Positions 14,944 through 24,352 of a DNA stretch of 54,558 bases are shown here, piece by piece (within the stretch, counting starts at the first letter, position 1; each line of letters begins with the position of its first letter). The position numbers and the translations under genes were made by a program. The notes below the pieces were generated by a model. That model searched no databases. It was not told where the DNA came from and saw nothing but the letters and a program-made list of their open reading frames with translations. Source of the stretch: a virus; IMG/VR virus record IMGVR_UViG_3300017991_000137, positions 1 through 54,558 of that record; one strand, given 5' to 3'.

Positions 14944-15785
14944 TGCCCATACCCTTTCGCTACGAACGTGTGCCGCTATCGCCGGCTGGCGTGGCCGCAT
15001 ACTACGCGACGGTATATCCGTTGTGCGGGAAGACCAACACCAGATCCGATGAGCTGTTGTCGGCATTACGATTCATCCGTGGGCGGTGGGTTCTCAGGAG
15101 TAAGGAGCTGCGTGAGGTTGGTTGGGCGGCATGCACCGAGGACAAACTCGAGTATGCGCGCAATTGTCCACCCGTGCCGGTGCAAGTTATGCCCCGAACG
15201 CGGCCCTGCTCCTTGAGGATCTGTCCATTCTGCCATGCTCGTCAGGTGATGTCCGTCTTCCGCGCCGTGCGGGACTTCATCCAGGAGGAGCTGAATGGCG
15301 CCCCCGTCCGTGTAATAGCCCGGTCATACGCCCTGGGTCATAAAAGCGTCCGTGAGCCGATCTTTACGGATCTGGACGGTAGCATAGGCACCTCGTTGTA
15401 CGAGGTCCTGGATCGCCACATACCGCTGCGTCGCATCTTTCGTCAAGAGCTGAAGCAGACGCATGGCGGCATCTACTGGCATACGATAACGCCGGTGACC
15501 AGCGAGGGGGAGCTGCCTGACGGCTCCTTCGGCAACTGGCTGATCCGACACGCCTGTGTCGCAGTCGCGCCGCCCATGTGGGACTGGTCCTTCCTGAAGG
15601 AACGGGCCGTGCTGCGTGAGAGTCCGGACGATTACACATTAGCCTGGATGATCGGAAAGGCCTTCCGATATCCGGAACCATGGCTGTCAGCGGAAGCCCC
15701 GATGATGGCAGACTTTCTCAATCACCTTGCCAATACGCGGCTACGTGCCACGTTTGGGAGTCTACGCGGACATGAACGACCTTAG
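14943..15785 (+). CDS. Unknown protein with CxxC zinc motif
   Basis: A 280-residue protein. CSLRICPFCHARQV at about residues 90-103 resembles the zinc motif of some plasmid replication proteins, but I see no HUH endonuclease motif, so no function is assigned. ATG 14943 overlaps the preceding stop; the frame further upstream is antecedent overlap only. Confidence 0.85.
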   Translation: MPIPFRYERVPLSPAGVAAYYATVYPLCGKTNTRSDELLSALRFIRGRWVLRSKELREVGWAACTEDKLEYARNCPPVPVQVMPRTRPCSLRICPFCHARQVMSVFRAVRDFIQEELNGAPVRVIARSYALGHKSVREPIFTDLDGSIGTSLYEVLDRHIPLRRIFRQELKQTHGGIYWHTITPVTSEGELPDGSFGNWLIRHACVAVAPPMWDWSFLKERAVLRESPDDYTLAWMIGKAFRYPEPWLSAEAPMMADFLNHLANTRLRATFGSLRGHERP

Positions 15786-16500
15786 TGAGACGTTTCGACG
15801 TCTTGTCATACGCCACAAGCTGTCGTCGGCCGACCAGCTGGGCATCTTGCAGACCTACTTTGAGGACCGCAAGGAGCCGACGGTCGACGACATGATTGCC
15901 TTCTTCGGTGTGCTCGATCAAGCATACGTTGAGCAAGCACAGAAGGCGTACAGCGCACCAGAGAGTATGGTGCCAGAGCAACCAGAGGAGCTGACGCTGC
16001 AAACGTACATCACCCGGCAGTTCGACCGCGACCTCATGGACAAGCTGCAGCAGGTTCCTGCTGAAGTTGGGCACATGACGATTGCCGAGACGAAAGACGG
16101 AGACAAGGAGGGCCGGACCATTATTTTGGATGTGCCCGACCAGATCCTCGCGTCGATGCAAGCAGCACTGGCAAACGAGCAAGCGGATCGTCCCGGCGTG
16201 ATCTCTGCCGGACTTTACGCACAGCTACCACACGATTCTGCTACCGTCGCTATCGCAGTGACGGAGGCTACCCACGAAAACGGCGGTCCATATCTCGATG
16301 CTTGGATCTCCTTGCCGCCCGAAACTCCGGATTATCCCAACGCCCCGAATCCTTCGCTGCCGCCCATACGGATCTTGCAGAGAGACTATGTCTTCCGCTA
16401 TCCTGACGGCACGTATCGAACGATTCGATTACGAGCGACGGAGCCGCAAGGATGCCCATTCGAGACGACCGACGAAGCGAGAAACAACGAAAGTGCCTAA
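15772..16500 (+). CDS. Unknown protein
   Basis: A 242-residue protein: a helical N-terminal part (residues 1-90), an acidic middle and a beta-rich C-terminus. Not recognised. The start overlaps the previous gene by 14 nt. Confidence 0.85.
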   Translation: MNDLSETFRRLVIRHKLSSADQLGILQTYFEDRKEPTVDDMIAFFGVLDQAYVEQAQKAYSAPESMVPEQPEELTLQTYITRQFDRDLMDKLQQVPAEVGHMTIAETKDGDKEGRTIILDVPDQILASMQAALANEQADRPGVISAGLYAQLPHDSATVAIAVTEATHENGGPYLDAWISLPPETPDYPNAPNPSLPPIRILQRDYVFRYPDGTYRTIRLRATEPQGCPFETTDEARNNESA

Positions 16501-16661
16501 GGTGCCAGACGATGTTTCTCTCTAAACATGCGGGCAATCGGATTTGCCCGGAATGTACGGCTCGTCCGCCGCAAACCAGCGGACTCCGACATATCTCGTT
16601 CGATATCGATACGTACCAAAGAAGGAGGGAAGTGGATGACAAATTCAACGGAAGCGGCTGA
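16452..16661 (+). CDS. Small zinc-ribbon protein
   Basis: A 69-residue basic protein with CLRC and CPEC pairs 15 residues apart. It overlaps the previous gene by 49 nt and the next by 26 nt. GGAG precedes ATG 16452. Confidence 0.75.
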   Translation: MPIRDDRRSEKQRKCLRCQTMFLSKHAGNRICPECTARPPQTSGLRHISFDIDTYQRRREVDDKFNGSG

Positions 16662-18156
16662 GAAGCAACAGGTGGCTCTCGTCATCGGGCCCACGATGTT
16701 CGACATCGCGGAACAGGGTGAGGTCACCCGAACTGATCAAACTGCCCCGGTTCCGATCCTCGATGTCCACCACACCAATCTACTGTTCGGCGGCGGCGCC
16801 CACGCGTTCATGTCTGTGCTGGAGTTGCAGTGCCCTGCGGTGTTTATCACGATGCTCGGCACCGACAAGCACAGCGTGAAGTTCCGCCCAACTCTCGAGG
16901 CGGCGGGTATGAATCCGTCGTTCCTCATGGAGATCGTTGACCCGAACTACGATCCGCAGACCAACGTACGCCAGTACGCGGGTACGCGGCTCATGTCTCG
17001 GCAGTGTATCGGCGGCAAAAACCTGCCGAACGCGGACAACACGATCATGCACGAGTTCCACCGGGCGCTCCAGCTGTTCGACGTACAAGTGATCCTGCTG
17101 TCCGACTACGACAGGGGTGTCTGTACACCCCATGTGGTCACAGAGGTCATTGCGTACGCCAATCAGGTCGATATCCCGGTTGTTGTCGATCCGGTGCCCC
17201 ACCGATTCGGGGAGTACCGTGGCGCAACGATCATCACGCCGAACAAGCAAGAGCTCTTCGAAGGCGTCAAGACGGAGCACGAGACCACCGTCGAGCTGGC
17301 TAGTGCCTACGTCGTCGACCACATGGGGATCAAGAACTGTATCACCACATGTGGCGAGGACGGCATTGTGCTGGCGAGAGAGGGCCTCAAGAAGATCAAG
17401 GTCGTCGACGCAATGACCGCCGACGAGATTGATACCTGCGGCTGCGGCGATGCTGTGGCCGCGGCAGCGACAATGGCTCTGTTCACGGGAGAAGGTGCTG
17501 AGTGTGCCGCCCGATATGCACTCGCCGCCGGAGCCTGTCAGGCTGAGCGGATCTGTGCCTATCCTGTATCCATGATGGACGTGCACCTGAAACTGGCCTG
17601 TGAGCTTGACGAGATCAAGAACATGAACGTCAGGGGTGCCGGTACGCTCTGCAAGTCCGCGCGCGAGAACGGGCAGATCGTCGGAGTAGCCAATGGCGTG
17701 TTCGATATGCTGCATCCTGGCCATGTCCACCTGCTGGAGCAGGCTGCGGAGGAATGCGACGTGCTGGTCGTGTTAATGAACACGGACGAGTCGGCCGAGC
17801 GGATCAAGCGGAAGCCGACAATGTCCTATGACATGCGAGCTCGCATGATACAAGTTCTCAATGGTGTGGATATCATCGTCCCGTTCGACGGGGATACACC
17901 CACGCCGGAGATCATCATGCTGCGGCCCAACTTGCTGTTCAAGGGTCCCGAATTCAAGGACCTGGAGGATGACGTCCCTGGCGTCGCCGAAATGGCAGCA
18001 TGGGGTGGCAGGTTCATCGCCGTGGAGCCCGCTCTCGATATGAGCACCACGAAGATCATCGATCGCATTCGAGGCGTAGATGCAGAAATCTCGGAAGCTG
18101 CTCCGGCAGGAGAAGCTGCAAAGAGCCCTGAGGGGGCTGGAGACGTTGCGGAATGA
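16636..18156 (+). CDS. hldE: HldE-like bifunctional heptose kinase/adenylyltransferase
   Basis: A 506-residue protein (cellular HldE about 477). Residues 1-330 are a PfkB-type sugar kinase with DTCGCGD at 266-272 (usual DTxGAGD). The C-terminal part is a cytidylyltransferase-like domain with HPGH at 360-363 and a STTKII end motif. HldE phosphorylates heptose-7-phosphate and then adenylates heptose-1-phosphate, giving ADP-heptose for LPS core. Start ATG 16636 has GGAGGG. A different sugar substrate is possible. The last 77 nt overlap the next gene. Confidence 0.9.
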   Translation: MTNSTEAAEKQQVALVIGPTMFDIAEQGEVTRTDQTAPVPILDVHHTNLLFGGGAHAFMSVLELQCPAVFITMLGTDKHSVKFRPTLEAAGMNPSFLMEIVDPNYDPQTNVRQYAGTRLMSRQCIGGKNLPNADNTIMHEFHRALQLFDVQVILLSDYDRGVCTPHVVTEVIAYANQVDIPVVVDPVPHRFGEYRGATIITPNKQELFEGVKTEHETTVELASAYVVDHMGIKNCITTCGEDGIVLAREGLKKIKVVDAMTADEIDTCGCGDAVAAAATMALFTGEGAECAARYALAAGACQAERICAYPVSMMDVHLKLACELDEIKNMNVRGAGTLCKSARENGQIVGVANGVFDMLHPGHVHLLEQAAEECDVLVVLMNTDESAERIKRKPTMSYDMRARMIQVLNGVDIIVPFDGDTPTPEIIMLRPNLLFKGPEFKDLEDDVPGVAEMAAWGGRFIAVEPALDMSTTKIIDRIRGVDAEISEAAPAGEAAKSPEGAGDVAE

Positions 18157-18409
18157 GCTCGCATTCGAGCAGATCCGCATCGTCGTGAGTGACGAAGATC
18201 GTCACTGGCAGTTCTTCTACGGAGGCAGTCACATAGCAGATTACTGGCCAGCTTCTGGGCGCGGACATATCGTAGGTACGGAGAAATCCGTAGTCTGCGC
18301 TAGTGTCTCTCAGGCCCAGAAGCTGGCAGAGTCTGCTAAGAAGCAGATGTTCAAGAGGATCCAGCAGGCAATGGCGTTGCCGATTGAAGCTCCTCCCGGA
18401 GAATCTTGA
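18080..18409 (+). CDS. Unknown protein
   Basis: A 109-residue protein with a basic helical N-terminus and C-terminal helix. Its 5' part overlaps the HldE tail and its 3' 59 nt are antisense to csrA. No family recognised. Confidence 0.72.
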   Translation: MQKSRKLLRQEKLQRALRGLETLRNELAFEQIRIVVSDEDRHWQFFYGGSHIADYWPASGRGHIVGTEKSVVCASVSQAQKLAESAKKQMFKRIQQAMALPIEAPPGES

Positions 18410-18524
18410 TCTCCTTGGGAGCGTCGATACCGATGCGCACTTCCTTGCCTGCCCGTACGACGGTGATGACAACGTCGTCACCGACGCGGATACGTTCACC
18501 TTCTTTGCGGGATAATACGAGCAT
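18351..18524 (-). CDS. csrA: CsrA, carbon storage regulator (57 aa)
   Basis: Translated by hand from the minus strand. The start MLVLSRKEGERIRVGDD and the core VRIGIDAPKEIKILREE are the CsrA signature. The RNA-contacting residues correspond to L4 and R43 (E. coli R44). CsrA binds GGA in hairpin loops of mRNA leaders and usually blocks translation. It has a perfect AAGGAGGT ribosome site and its own promoter, and is the only minus-strand gene between 9750 and the right end. Its 3' end is antisense to the 18080 gene. Confidence 0.95.
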   Translation of the reverse strand: MLVLSRKEGERIRVGDDVVITVVRAGKEVRIGIDAPKEIKILREELQSATPLPAGSS

Positions 18525-18553
18525 GGTAACCTCCTTGCAGTAGTGTTGTCCCC

Positions 18554-18582
18554 AATATACACGGTAATTACCACCAAATCAA
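18554..18582 (-). promoter_or_regulatory. Sigma-70 promoter of csrA
   Basis: On the minus strand TTGATT (plus 18577-18582), 17-bp spacer, TATATT (plus 18554-18559), about 30 bp upstream of ATG 18524. Confidence 0.78.
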
Positions 18583-18594
18583 CTGGAGGGAAAG

Positions 18595-18966
18595 GTGCCT
18601 TCACGTTACTACCAACGCCTGTATGCCGACGCCTTCGAAAGGGATCGGGTGGCGTTGGCAACACTCATTCGCATGTTAGGCATGACGGAAGTCGATAAGC
18701 TGGTCTGGGATAAGGGCTTTTGGGAGCACGAACCTATCGACCAGGCAATGGAACACGCACGCGGTCTCACAGATATGAAGGACTGGTTTTACGACCGGCT
18801 AAAGAATATGCTAGTAGAGAACCGCGTGACCGTTCTGGGCGTCACCCCAGACAACACAGTGGAGCCGATACGCGATCCAGCGGTCATCGACTTCGACGAC
18901 GAGGTGTTCCATACCGAGGAAGCATTCTTCAACATTTTGGAGAAGATACGCACCCTCGACGACTGA
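18595..18966 (+). CDS. Unknown acidic protein
   Basis: A 123-residue helical protein with an acidic C-terminus, unrecognised. GTG 18595 follows GGAGGG. It begins just beyond the divergent csrA promoter and may share a control region with it. Confidence 0.82.
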   Translation: MPSRYYQRLYADAFERDRVALATLIRMLGMTEVDKLVWDKGFWEHEPIDQAMEHARGLTDMKDWFYDRLKNMLVENRVTVLGVTPDNTVEPIRDPAVIDFDDEVFHTEEAFFNILEKIRTLDD

Positions 18967-18989
18967 ATTTTGTTCCGGAGAACAAGATG
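18967..18989 (+). promoter_or_regulatory. Palindrome copy 4 (TGTTC-CGGA-GAACA) over a start site
   Basis: ATTTTGTTC, CGGA, GAACAAGAT: 9 pairs including one G-U. GGA in the loop, GGAG as ribosome site, ATG 18987 at the end of the right arm. Confidence 0.78.
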
Positions 18990-20165
18990 CCGAGAAAGCC
19001 ACTTGCGATTATCACTGCCGATTGGCATATCCGACGTCAGGACCGTGTATGGTACCGCCGGGAGACTCTGTCCGGCGATACCAGCTACGGTATCCAACAG
19101 GTTGTCAATCTGGCCGAACACTACCGCCCGGAGGCCGTATTTCTCCTGGGCGACCTATTTGATCAGCGACTACAACAGTCCGATGCCCTGATGACAATGC
19201 GGCGTGCCATGAAGCAGTTTGAGTTCATGCATGTCGAAGTACCATTTGTCCAGGGGCAGCACGAACTGTCGTACCCACCGCTGATGTGCGCTATCCATGG
19301 GTGGCCTGACCACCGGCATTCTGAGACGTTCGAGGTGGGTAACGCCGTCGCGTATGGACTCGATTATCAGAGACCACGCGACGTTGAATCCGCCCTGAAT
19401 GATGTCCCGGAAGTTGACCTTCTTCTTACCCATCAGGTCTGGAAGGACTTCATGGGCGACGACCGCGGTGATGCCTGGTTCAGCTCGGCAACACCGTCGA
19501 TCATTGCAACGGGCGACTACCACAAGACGGTGGTCGCCGATTACGGAACCAAACGAGTGATTTCGCCCGGCCCGCTGTGTATGCAGAACATCGGGGAGGA
19601 GCCAGCCAAGAGCGTCGTGCTGCTTTACGACGATCTGACGACGGCAATCATCCCCCTCAAGAGCCGCGGAGTGTTTCACTGTCGGATACACACGGAAGAG
19701 GAGCTCCAGAGCTTCATCGACACCTGGAAAGACAACCCGGCACGCGTGCCGCAAGAGATGGTGCATACTAGCGTACGTACCAACATCCTGCGGGTATGGT
19801 ATCGGGCCGACATTCCAGAAGCACGTCCTCGGATTGAGGGCTGCGTCGGTAGCTCGGTGCATCTTTTCCTACAAGTGATGCCCGTTGAGGACCCACAGAT
19901 AACCCTCGATGCGGAACGGCGCGTGACCGCCGTGCTGCAAGGTGGGTTGGTAGGTTGCATCAACGAGCTATACAGCGAGAACCCGGCCGTCAGAGACGAC
20001 GCCATCAGGCTGGCTCGCACCAAAGACTTCAAATCTGAACTTCAACACTTGTATACCGAAAGACTTAAAGATGGCATTGACAGTGACGGAAAAGGAGTAC
20101 TTCCGACAAAGGCTCCGACAGATCCACGAACGGGAGAAACAGCGAATCGCGGCTGCGAACCCTGA
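18987..20165 (+). CDS. sbcD: SbcD/Mre11-like nuclease
   Basis: A 392-residue metallophosphoesterase with ADWH, GDLFD, GQHE (usual GNHE), THQ and GDYH motifs in order. It pairs with SbcC (22229) to process DNA ends and hairpins. The last 95 nt overlap the next gene and encode a Pro/Thr/Gly-rich tail. Confidence 0.9.
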   Translation: MPRKPLAIITADWHIRRQDRVWYRRETLSGDTSYGIQQVVNLAEHYRPEAVFLLGDLFDQRLQQSDALMTMRRAMKQFEFMHVEVPFVQGQHELSYPPLMCAIHGWPDHRHSETFEVGNAVAYGLDYQRPRDVESALNDVPEVDLLLTHQVWKDFMGDDRGDAWFSSATPSIIATGDYHKTVVADYGTKRVISPGPLCMQNIGEEPAKSVVLLYDDLTTAIIPLKSRGVFHCRIHTEEELQSFIDTWKDNPARVPQEMVHTSVRTNILRVWYRADIPEARPRIEGCVGSSVHLFLQVMPVEDPQITLDAERRVTAVLQGGLVGCINELYSENPAVRDDAIRLARTKDFKSELQHLYTERLKDGIDSDGKGVLPTKAPTDPRTGETANRGCEP

Positions 20166-20751
20166 CTGGGACAAGGAACTTGCGGCGATGGCGCACGAAG
20201 CCGTAGCCGACAAGACTAATTGCGACGATCTCTTCGAGAAGATCCGCAAGTGCGACGAGAAGCTTTCCAAGCTCCACGACGAGGGAGAGAAGGCAAAGAA
20301 AGCGCACGCGGCCAAAGTCGAAGCCGTTGAGCAGCTCAAAGAATCTTTCCAGCGGGATATTGTCAGCCGCGCAACCGGCATCCCGCCGAACGACTGTCAT
20401 CTTGGGTCGTACCAATACGGGCACAACCCGGAGTCAGTCCCGTTCGGAAAGTTCCCACAAGCAGCGGCGCAGGCGTTACGCAGCCAAGTAAAAGACGCGG
20501 AACGAGCGGTCCGCTTTACGCATCCCGTCGGTGCTCAGCTGGAAGCATTGAAAGATCGTGTCGCATACTACGAGGACCAGTTACTGGCCTGCAATCAACA
20601 TACAGCACTCCAAGCCATCTGGGATGAGCTCACCGAGGAACTCGGCGACTTCGACCCCGATGCACTCACCAAACGCCAACCACGAAGGGTGCGAACCGAT
20701 CGTAATGGCAAAAAGCAAGGCGCGGAAGCAGAAGGTGTCGCCACTGGGTAA
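20071..20751 (+). CDS. Coiled-coil protein, unknown
   Basis: A 226-residue protein with a long charged coiled coil (residues 5-95), a middle domain and a basic tail overlapping the methylase gene. Position between sbcD and sbcC suggests a part in recombination or replication, but nothing is recognised. Confidence 0.85.
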   Translation: MALTVTEKEYFRQRLRQIHEREKQRIAAANPDWDKELAAMAHEAVADKTNCDDLFEKIRKCDEKLSKLHDEGEKAKKAHAAKVEAVEQLKESFQRDIVSRATGIPPNDCHLGSYQYGHNPESVPFGKFPQAAAQALRSQVKDAERAVRFTHPVGAQLEALKDRVAYYEDQLLACNQHTALQAIWDELTEELGDFDPDALTKRQPRRVRTDRNGKKQGAEAEGVATG

Positions 20752-21583
20752 GATCCACGGCGGCAAAGCCTATCTCGCTCGGAGGATCATTGCTCTGCAT
20801 CCTCCCGCAATTCAGTATAAGAAACACGTGGAAGCCTACGGCGGTCTGGCCTCGGTCAAGTTGAACTTGCCCGAGCCAACCCGCCAGTGGCCCCGCATTG
20901 ACGTATACAACGACACGAACACTCGGCTCACGCACATGTTCACCATGCTGCGTGACGAGCCGGAGGTCATGAAGATTCTGCTTCAAACGACGCTGTATTC
21001 CGAAGCTGAATTTGAAACCGCTAAGGATCCGGCAGCATACGCCGCCGCCAACGATGCGGAGAAAGCGCGTCTGACCTACATTCTGCATCAGATGTCGTTC
21101 GGCGGGCGGAAGAAGGACTTTTCCCGGTCCAAGAGCCGCACACGCCGTGGCATATCCGATGTGGTGTCTGGGCATCTCGGGAGCATACACGATATGCTGC
21201 CCACCATCCTGGACACGGTCCAGTGCTGGCAGATAGAGAACCAGCCAGCCATCGCCTGTATGACGTATCACGACGCTGCTACGACGATGTTCTATCTGGA
21301 CCCGCCGTATCTCCCGTCGACACGCGCCAAAGGCAGCCGTAAGGCGTACGGCGAGAACGAGATGACGTATGAGCAGCACGAGGAGCTGTTGGCCGCTATA
21401 CGCAAGCTGAAGGGCAAAGTGCTCATCAGCGGGTACTCGTCGGACCTGTACATTACAGAGCTGGAGGAGAACGGCTGGATTCGGCACGAGTTCGAAATCG
21501 CGAACCATGCTGCCGGTCCCGGTAAACAGAAGCGGCGCATGGTAGAATGCGCCTGGTCTAACTACGAGGTGAAGGATGCTTAA
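20705..21583 (+). CDS. dam: D12-class DNA adenine methylase
   Basis: A 292-residue protein. GKIHGGKAYLARRI near the N-terminus is the SAM-binding motif and DPPY at 199-202 the catalytic motif of N6-adenine methylases. It could protect phage DNA from host restriction. ATG 20705 is used (weak ribosome site); the upstream frame is overlap with the coiled-coil gene. Confidence 0.88.
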   Translation: MAKSKARKQKVSPLGKIHGGKAYLARRIIALHPPAIQYKKHVEAYGGLASVKLNLPEPTRQWPRIDVYNDTNTRLTHMFTMLRDEPEVMKILLQTTLYSEAEFETAKDPAAYAAANDAEKARLTYILHQMSFGGRKKDFSRSKSRTRRGISDVVSGHLGSIHDMLPTILDTVQCWQIENQPAIACMTYHDAATTMFYLDPPYLPSTRAKGSRKAYGENEMTYEQHEELLAAIRKLKGKVLISGYSSDLYITELEENGWIRHEFEIANHAAGPGKQKRRMVECAWSNYEVKDA

Positions 21584-21902
21584 TTCACTGTATCAATCAC
21601 ACCATACACCCATTGTCCCTCGATTCATCCGCAATCTGCGGTGGTGCTGCGAGGCATATGGGCATGTTAAAATCAACCTTTCACACGTGTGTAAAGGTGA
21701 GGATCCGGCGCAGTATGCCCGTAAAGGACGTCGCTCGCACGGACTAACTCTTCCACAGGCAGTGCGGCTGTTCGCGCCGGAGTTGCTTCGCGAAGGGCTC
21801 GTCTCCTTCTTTGACGACCCGGAGAAGCATCGGCTCGATCCGCCAATAGCACCTGTAGGCATCATTCAACAAGGAGAACCTAGTGGCCAAGAAAGTGGAT
21901 GA
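21576..21902 (+). CDS. Unknown protein
   Basis: A 108-residue basic protein with no recognised domain. GAGG and AAGG precede ATG 21576; it overlaps its neighbours by 8 and 20 nt. Confidence 0.78.
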   Translation: MLNSLYQSHHTPIVPRFIRNLRWCCEAYGHVKINLSHVCKGEDPAQYARKGRRSHGLTLPQAVRLFAPELLREGLVSFFDDPEKHRLDPPIAPVGIIQQGEPSGQESG

Positions 21903-22254
21903 CGCTCTGATGTACAGGGCTATCGAGAGTTTTTGTTCGTTCCGCCGTCTGCTCGAGGCTGCCATCCGGCACGCCAAGGAATGCGGCGACGCGCTCAACG
22001 AGATCATGGATGTCGTCGCACCAAAGACCAGCCAAGCCAGTAAGTGGGCCGCCTTCTGTACAGAGAAGTTGCCCATGGACTGCGACATGGCTGACAGGCT
22101 GCTGGACTTTTCCCTGCTGCCTAGCGTGACCCGCGACGATTTCCTTCCAGGCACAGCGAGAGAAGTATCGCTCCTCATGGAGCTCTTCGAATATCTCCTG
22201 CCAGAACAAGACGAGGACGAAGACGACGATGCTGATTCGCCGGATTCAACTTGA
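21883..22254 (+). CDS. Unknown protein with acidic tail
   Basis: A 123-residue helical protein ending in an Asp/Glu-rich tail. GTG 21883 follows AAGGAG. It overlaps sbcC by 26 nt. Confidence 0.82.
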   Translation: MAKKVDDALMYRAIESFCSFRRLLEAAIRHAKECGDALNEIMDVVAPKTSQASKWAAFCTEKLPMDCDMADRLLDFSLLPSVTRDDFLPGTAREVSLLMELFEYLLPEQDEDEDDDADSPDST

Positions 22255-24352
22255 GAACTTTTGCCAGCACCGGCGCCAAGACATACGATTGGTGCCTGGA
22301 CTCAACATGATTGTTGGGTCCAACGGTGCTGGAAAAACGAACCTGCTGCGTGCCATCCAGTTTGCCATGATCGGAGATTCCGGCGGCGAACGGGAGAAGG
22401 CTGCAGACATCTACCAGGGCTGTGGCCCGAAAGACCGCTCATTCGTGCAGATGGAGTTCTCGCACGGCGAGCACGAGATGACCGTGACCCGAAGCCTGCA
22501 GCCGTCGTCCAACGAGTTGGTGATCGGCGAGGCGTCCTGGAGCACGGTCAACACGATCAACGAGGAGATCGGCCGACGGCTGGGTGCCAGCAAGCGGCAG
22601 ATCAGCGACTACGTGTTCGTGAAACAGCGAGGCGTCGACAGCATGTTCGACCAGAAGCCGGCGGAGCGAGCATCATCGCTTGCATCGCTATTTGGCCTGG
22701 AGAACGCCGAGAAGATCTGGCGGTACGTTGGCGAGTTCACCAAAGACATCGAGGTCCCTACCACATTGATGGGCGAGGCCGCGATCATGAACGAGCTCAC
22801 CGCCGCCCAGACAGCTGCCGACGACATCGTAGAGGAAATGGAGTCAATCGACATCCCGGAGGACGTCGAGGAGTACTCTGCCGATCAGAACCGGATCATT
22901 ACCGGCTTCGATACCAGACTGCGCCTTGCCAACGACCGCGATATCGTACAGAAGCGAATCGACGGTAAGCTTGGTGAGCTCGGCGAGCTTGCGGAAGAAA
23001 CGAAGGTCATCCAAGTCGACATCGACGCTTTGGCAGATGCCCTCGTGCACATCGCTGGCGATGTTGCCACGGCGAAGAAGAATCTGTCCCAGTGGCAGAC
23101 CTACCATGCGACCCAGGCAGCTCGCGAGCAACTTGCCAAGGACGAGGCCGACTACCAGAAACAGCGGGCCGACTTCGGCGAGATCCCGGACGAGCCCATC
23201 ATGGACGACGAGCAGCGAGAGCGGCTTACCAAGCTGCGTGCTACTTGTGCCACTCTGCGGCAGCGCATCAAGGACCTGGACAGCATGGCGACGATATGTC
23301 CCACGTGCAACCAGGAACTGCCCGATGCCCATACCGTGGGCGAACAGCTGGTCAATCTGCGAGAGACGCTACAGATTGCGGAGCATGACAAGCTGCCACT
23401 GGAAATGCTCGCCGAAGAGGTCGAGGAGTTCAAGAAGTGGCGGGAAGAATGTCAGGCGTTCGCCGACTGGAAGGCATCTCTTCAAGAACGGGCAGCGGCA
23501 TTGTCGACGCTAACCGCGCCGAACATGCCGGAGTCCGACTGCAAAGAGATCCTTGAAGAGCAGGAGTCGTTCTCCACCGCACTTGTTGATCTGCAGAAGG
23601 CGAAGACCGAGATTGAACAGGAACAGGCCAAAGTCGGTGGTGCTCTCGAGCAACTCCGCGAACGACTGGCCAACGTAACCAAGCAGTTGCAAGACATTCC
23701 TGTCGTGCTAGCAGAGGAAGCAGATACCGCACGGAGCAATCTTGGGTCTCTCCGTAACAAGCTCGGACAGCGCAATGAGCTCAGCCGCAACCTGGCTGTA
23801 GCACAAGCGACTATCCAACGCTGGGAGGATCTCCTCGGCGACGTACGCGCCACGCTGGAATCTGCGGGGCGAATACGCGAGGTCGTTGCCCACCTCGAAG
23901 AGGTGCGAAACGTCTTTCATCGCAATGAGGCTCCCCGTGTGGTAAGCTATACGTATATCGAGCAAATGCTCGAGGACGTGAACAGGACCCTCGAAATCTT
24001 CGAGGCGCCGTTCCGTGTCGAAATGGACGAGTATCTGGGTTTCACGGCACGCTTCTTAGATGGTGTGCGTGTGCAACCCGATCGACGACTGTCAGTTGGC
24101 GAACGAATCGTGTTGGCTATGGCGTTCCGGATCACCGTGAATGCTACATTCGCCGGCCAAGTGGGCTTGCTCATCATGGATGAGCCAACCGCAGGGCTGG
24201 ATGAACACAATCTTGGCTGCTTGCCGCGGGCCCTTGAGCGCCTACGTGAGCTGTCGCATGAGCGTGGCCTGCAAGTCCTGTTCGTCACCCATGAACCGAG
24301 GATTGGCCATCTCTTCGACCACCAGATCACACTCAACAATGAAGGCAGTTGA
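22229..24352 (+). CDS. sbcC: SbcC/Rad50-like ATPase
   Basis: A 707-residue SMC-type ATPase: Walker A GSNGAGKT near residue 32, long coiled coils, a zinc hook C357-P-T-C360, ABC signature LSVGERI, and Walker B LLIMDEPTAGLDE. It is shorter than cellular SbcC (about 1,000), mainly in the coiled coils, as in T4 gp46. Works with the 18987 product. Confidence 0.94.
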   Translation: MLIRRIQLENFCQHRRQDIRLVPGLNMIVGSNGAGKTNLLRAIQFAMIGDSGGEREKAADIYQGCGPKDRSFVQMEFSHGEHEMTVTRSLQPSSNELVIGEASWSTVNTINEEIGRRLGASKRQISDYVFVKQRGVDSMFDQKPAERASSLASLFGLENAEKIWRYVGEFTKDIEVPTTLMGEAAIMNELTAAQTAADDIVEEMESIDIPEDVEEYSADQNRIITGFDTRLRLANDRDIVQKRIDGKLGELGELAEETKVIQVDIDALADALVHIAGDVATAKKNLSQWQTYHATQAAREQLAKDEADYQKQRADFGEIPDEPIMDDEQRERLTKLRATCATLRQRIKDLDSMATICPTCNQELPDAHTVGEQLVNLRETLQIAEHDKLPLEMLAEEVEEFKKWREECQAFADWKASLQERAAALSTLTAPNMPESDCKEILEEQESFSTALVDLQKAKTEIEQEQAKVGGALEQLRERLANVTKQLQDIPVVLAEEADTARSNLGSLRNKLGQRNELSRNLAVAQATIQRWEDLLGDVRATLESAGRIREVVAHLEEVRNVFHRNEAPRVVSYTYIEQMLEDVNRTLEIFEAPFRVEMDEYLGFTARFLDGVRVQPDRRLSVGERIVLAMAFRITVNATFAGQVGLLIMDEPTAGLDEHNLGCLPRALERLRELSHERGLQVLFVTHEPRIGHLFDHQITLNNEGS

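Noticed and set aside
16780-17730. 316-codon minus-strand frame
   Set aside because: Antisense to hldE; no family resemblance, typical GC-rich shadow.
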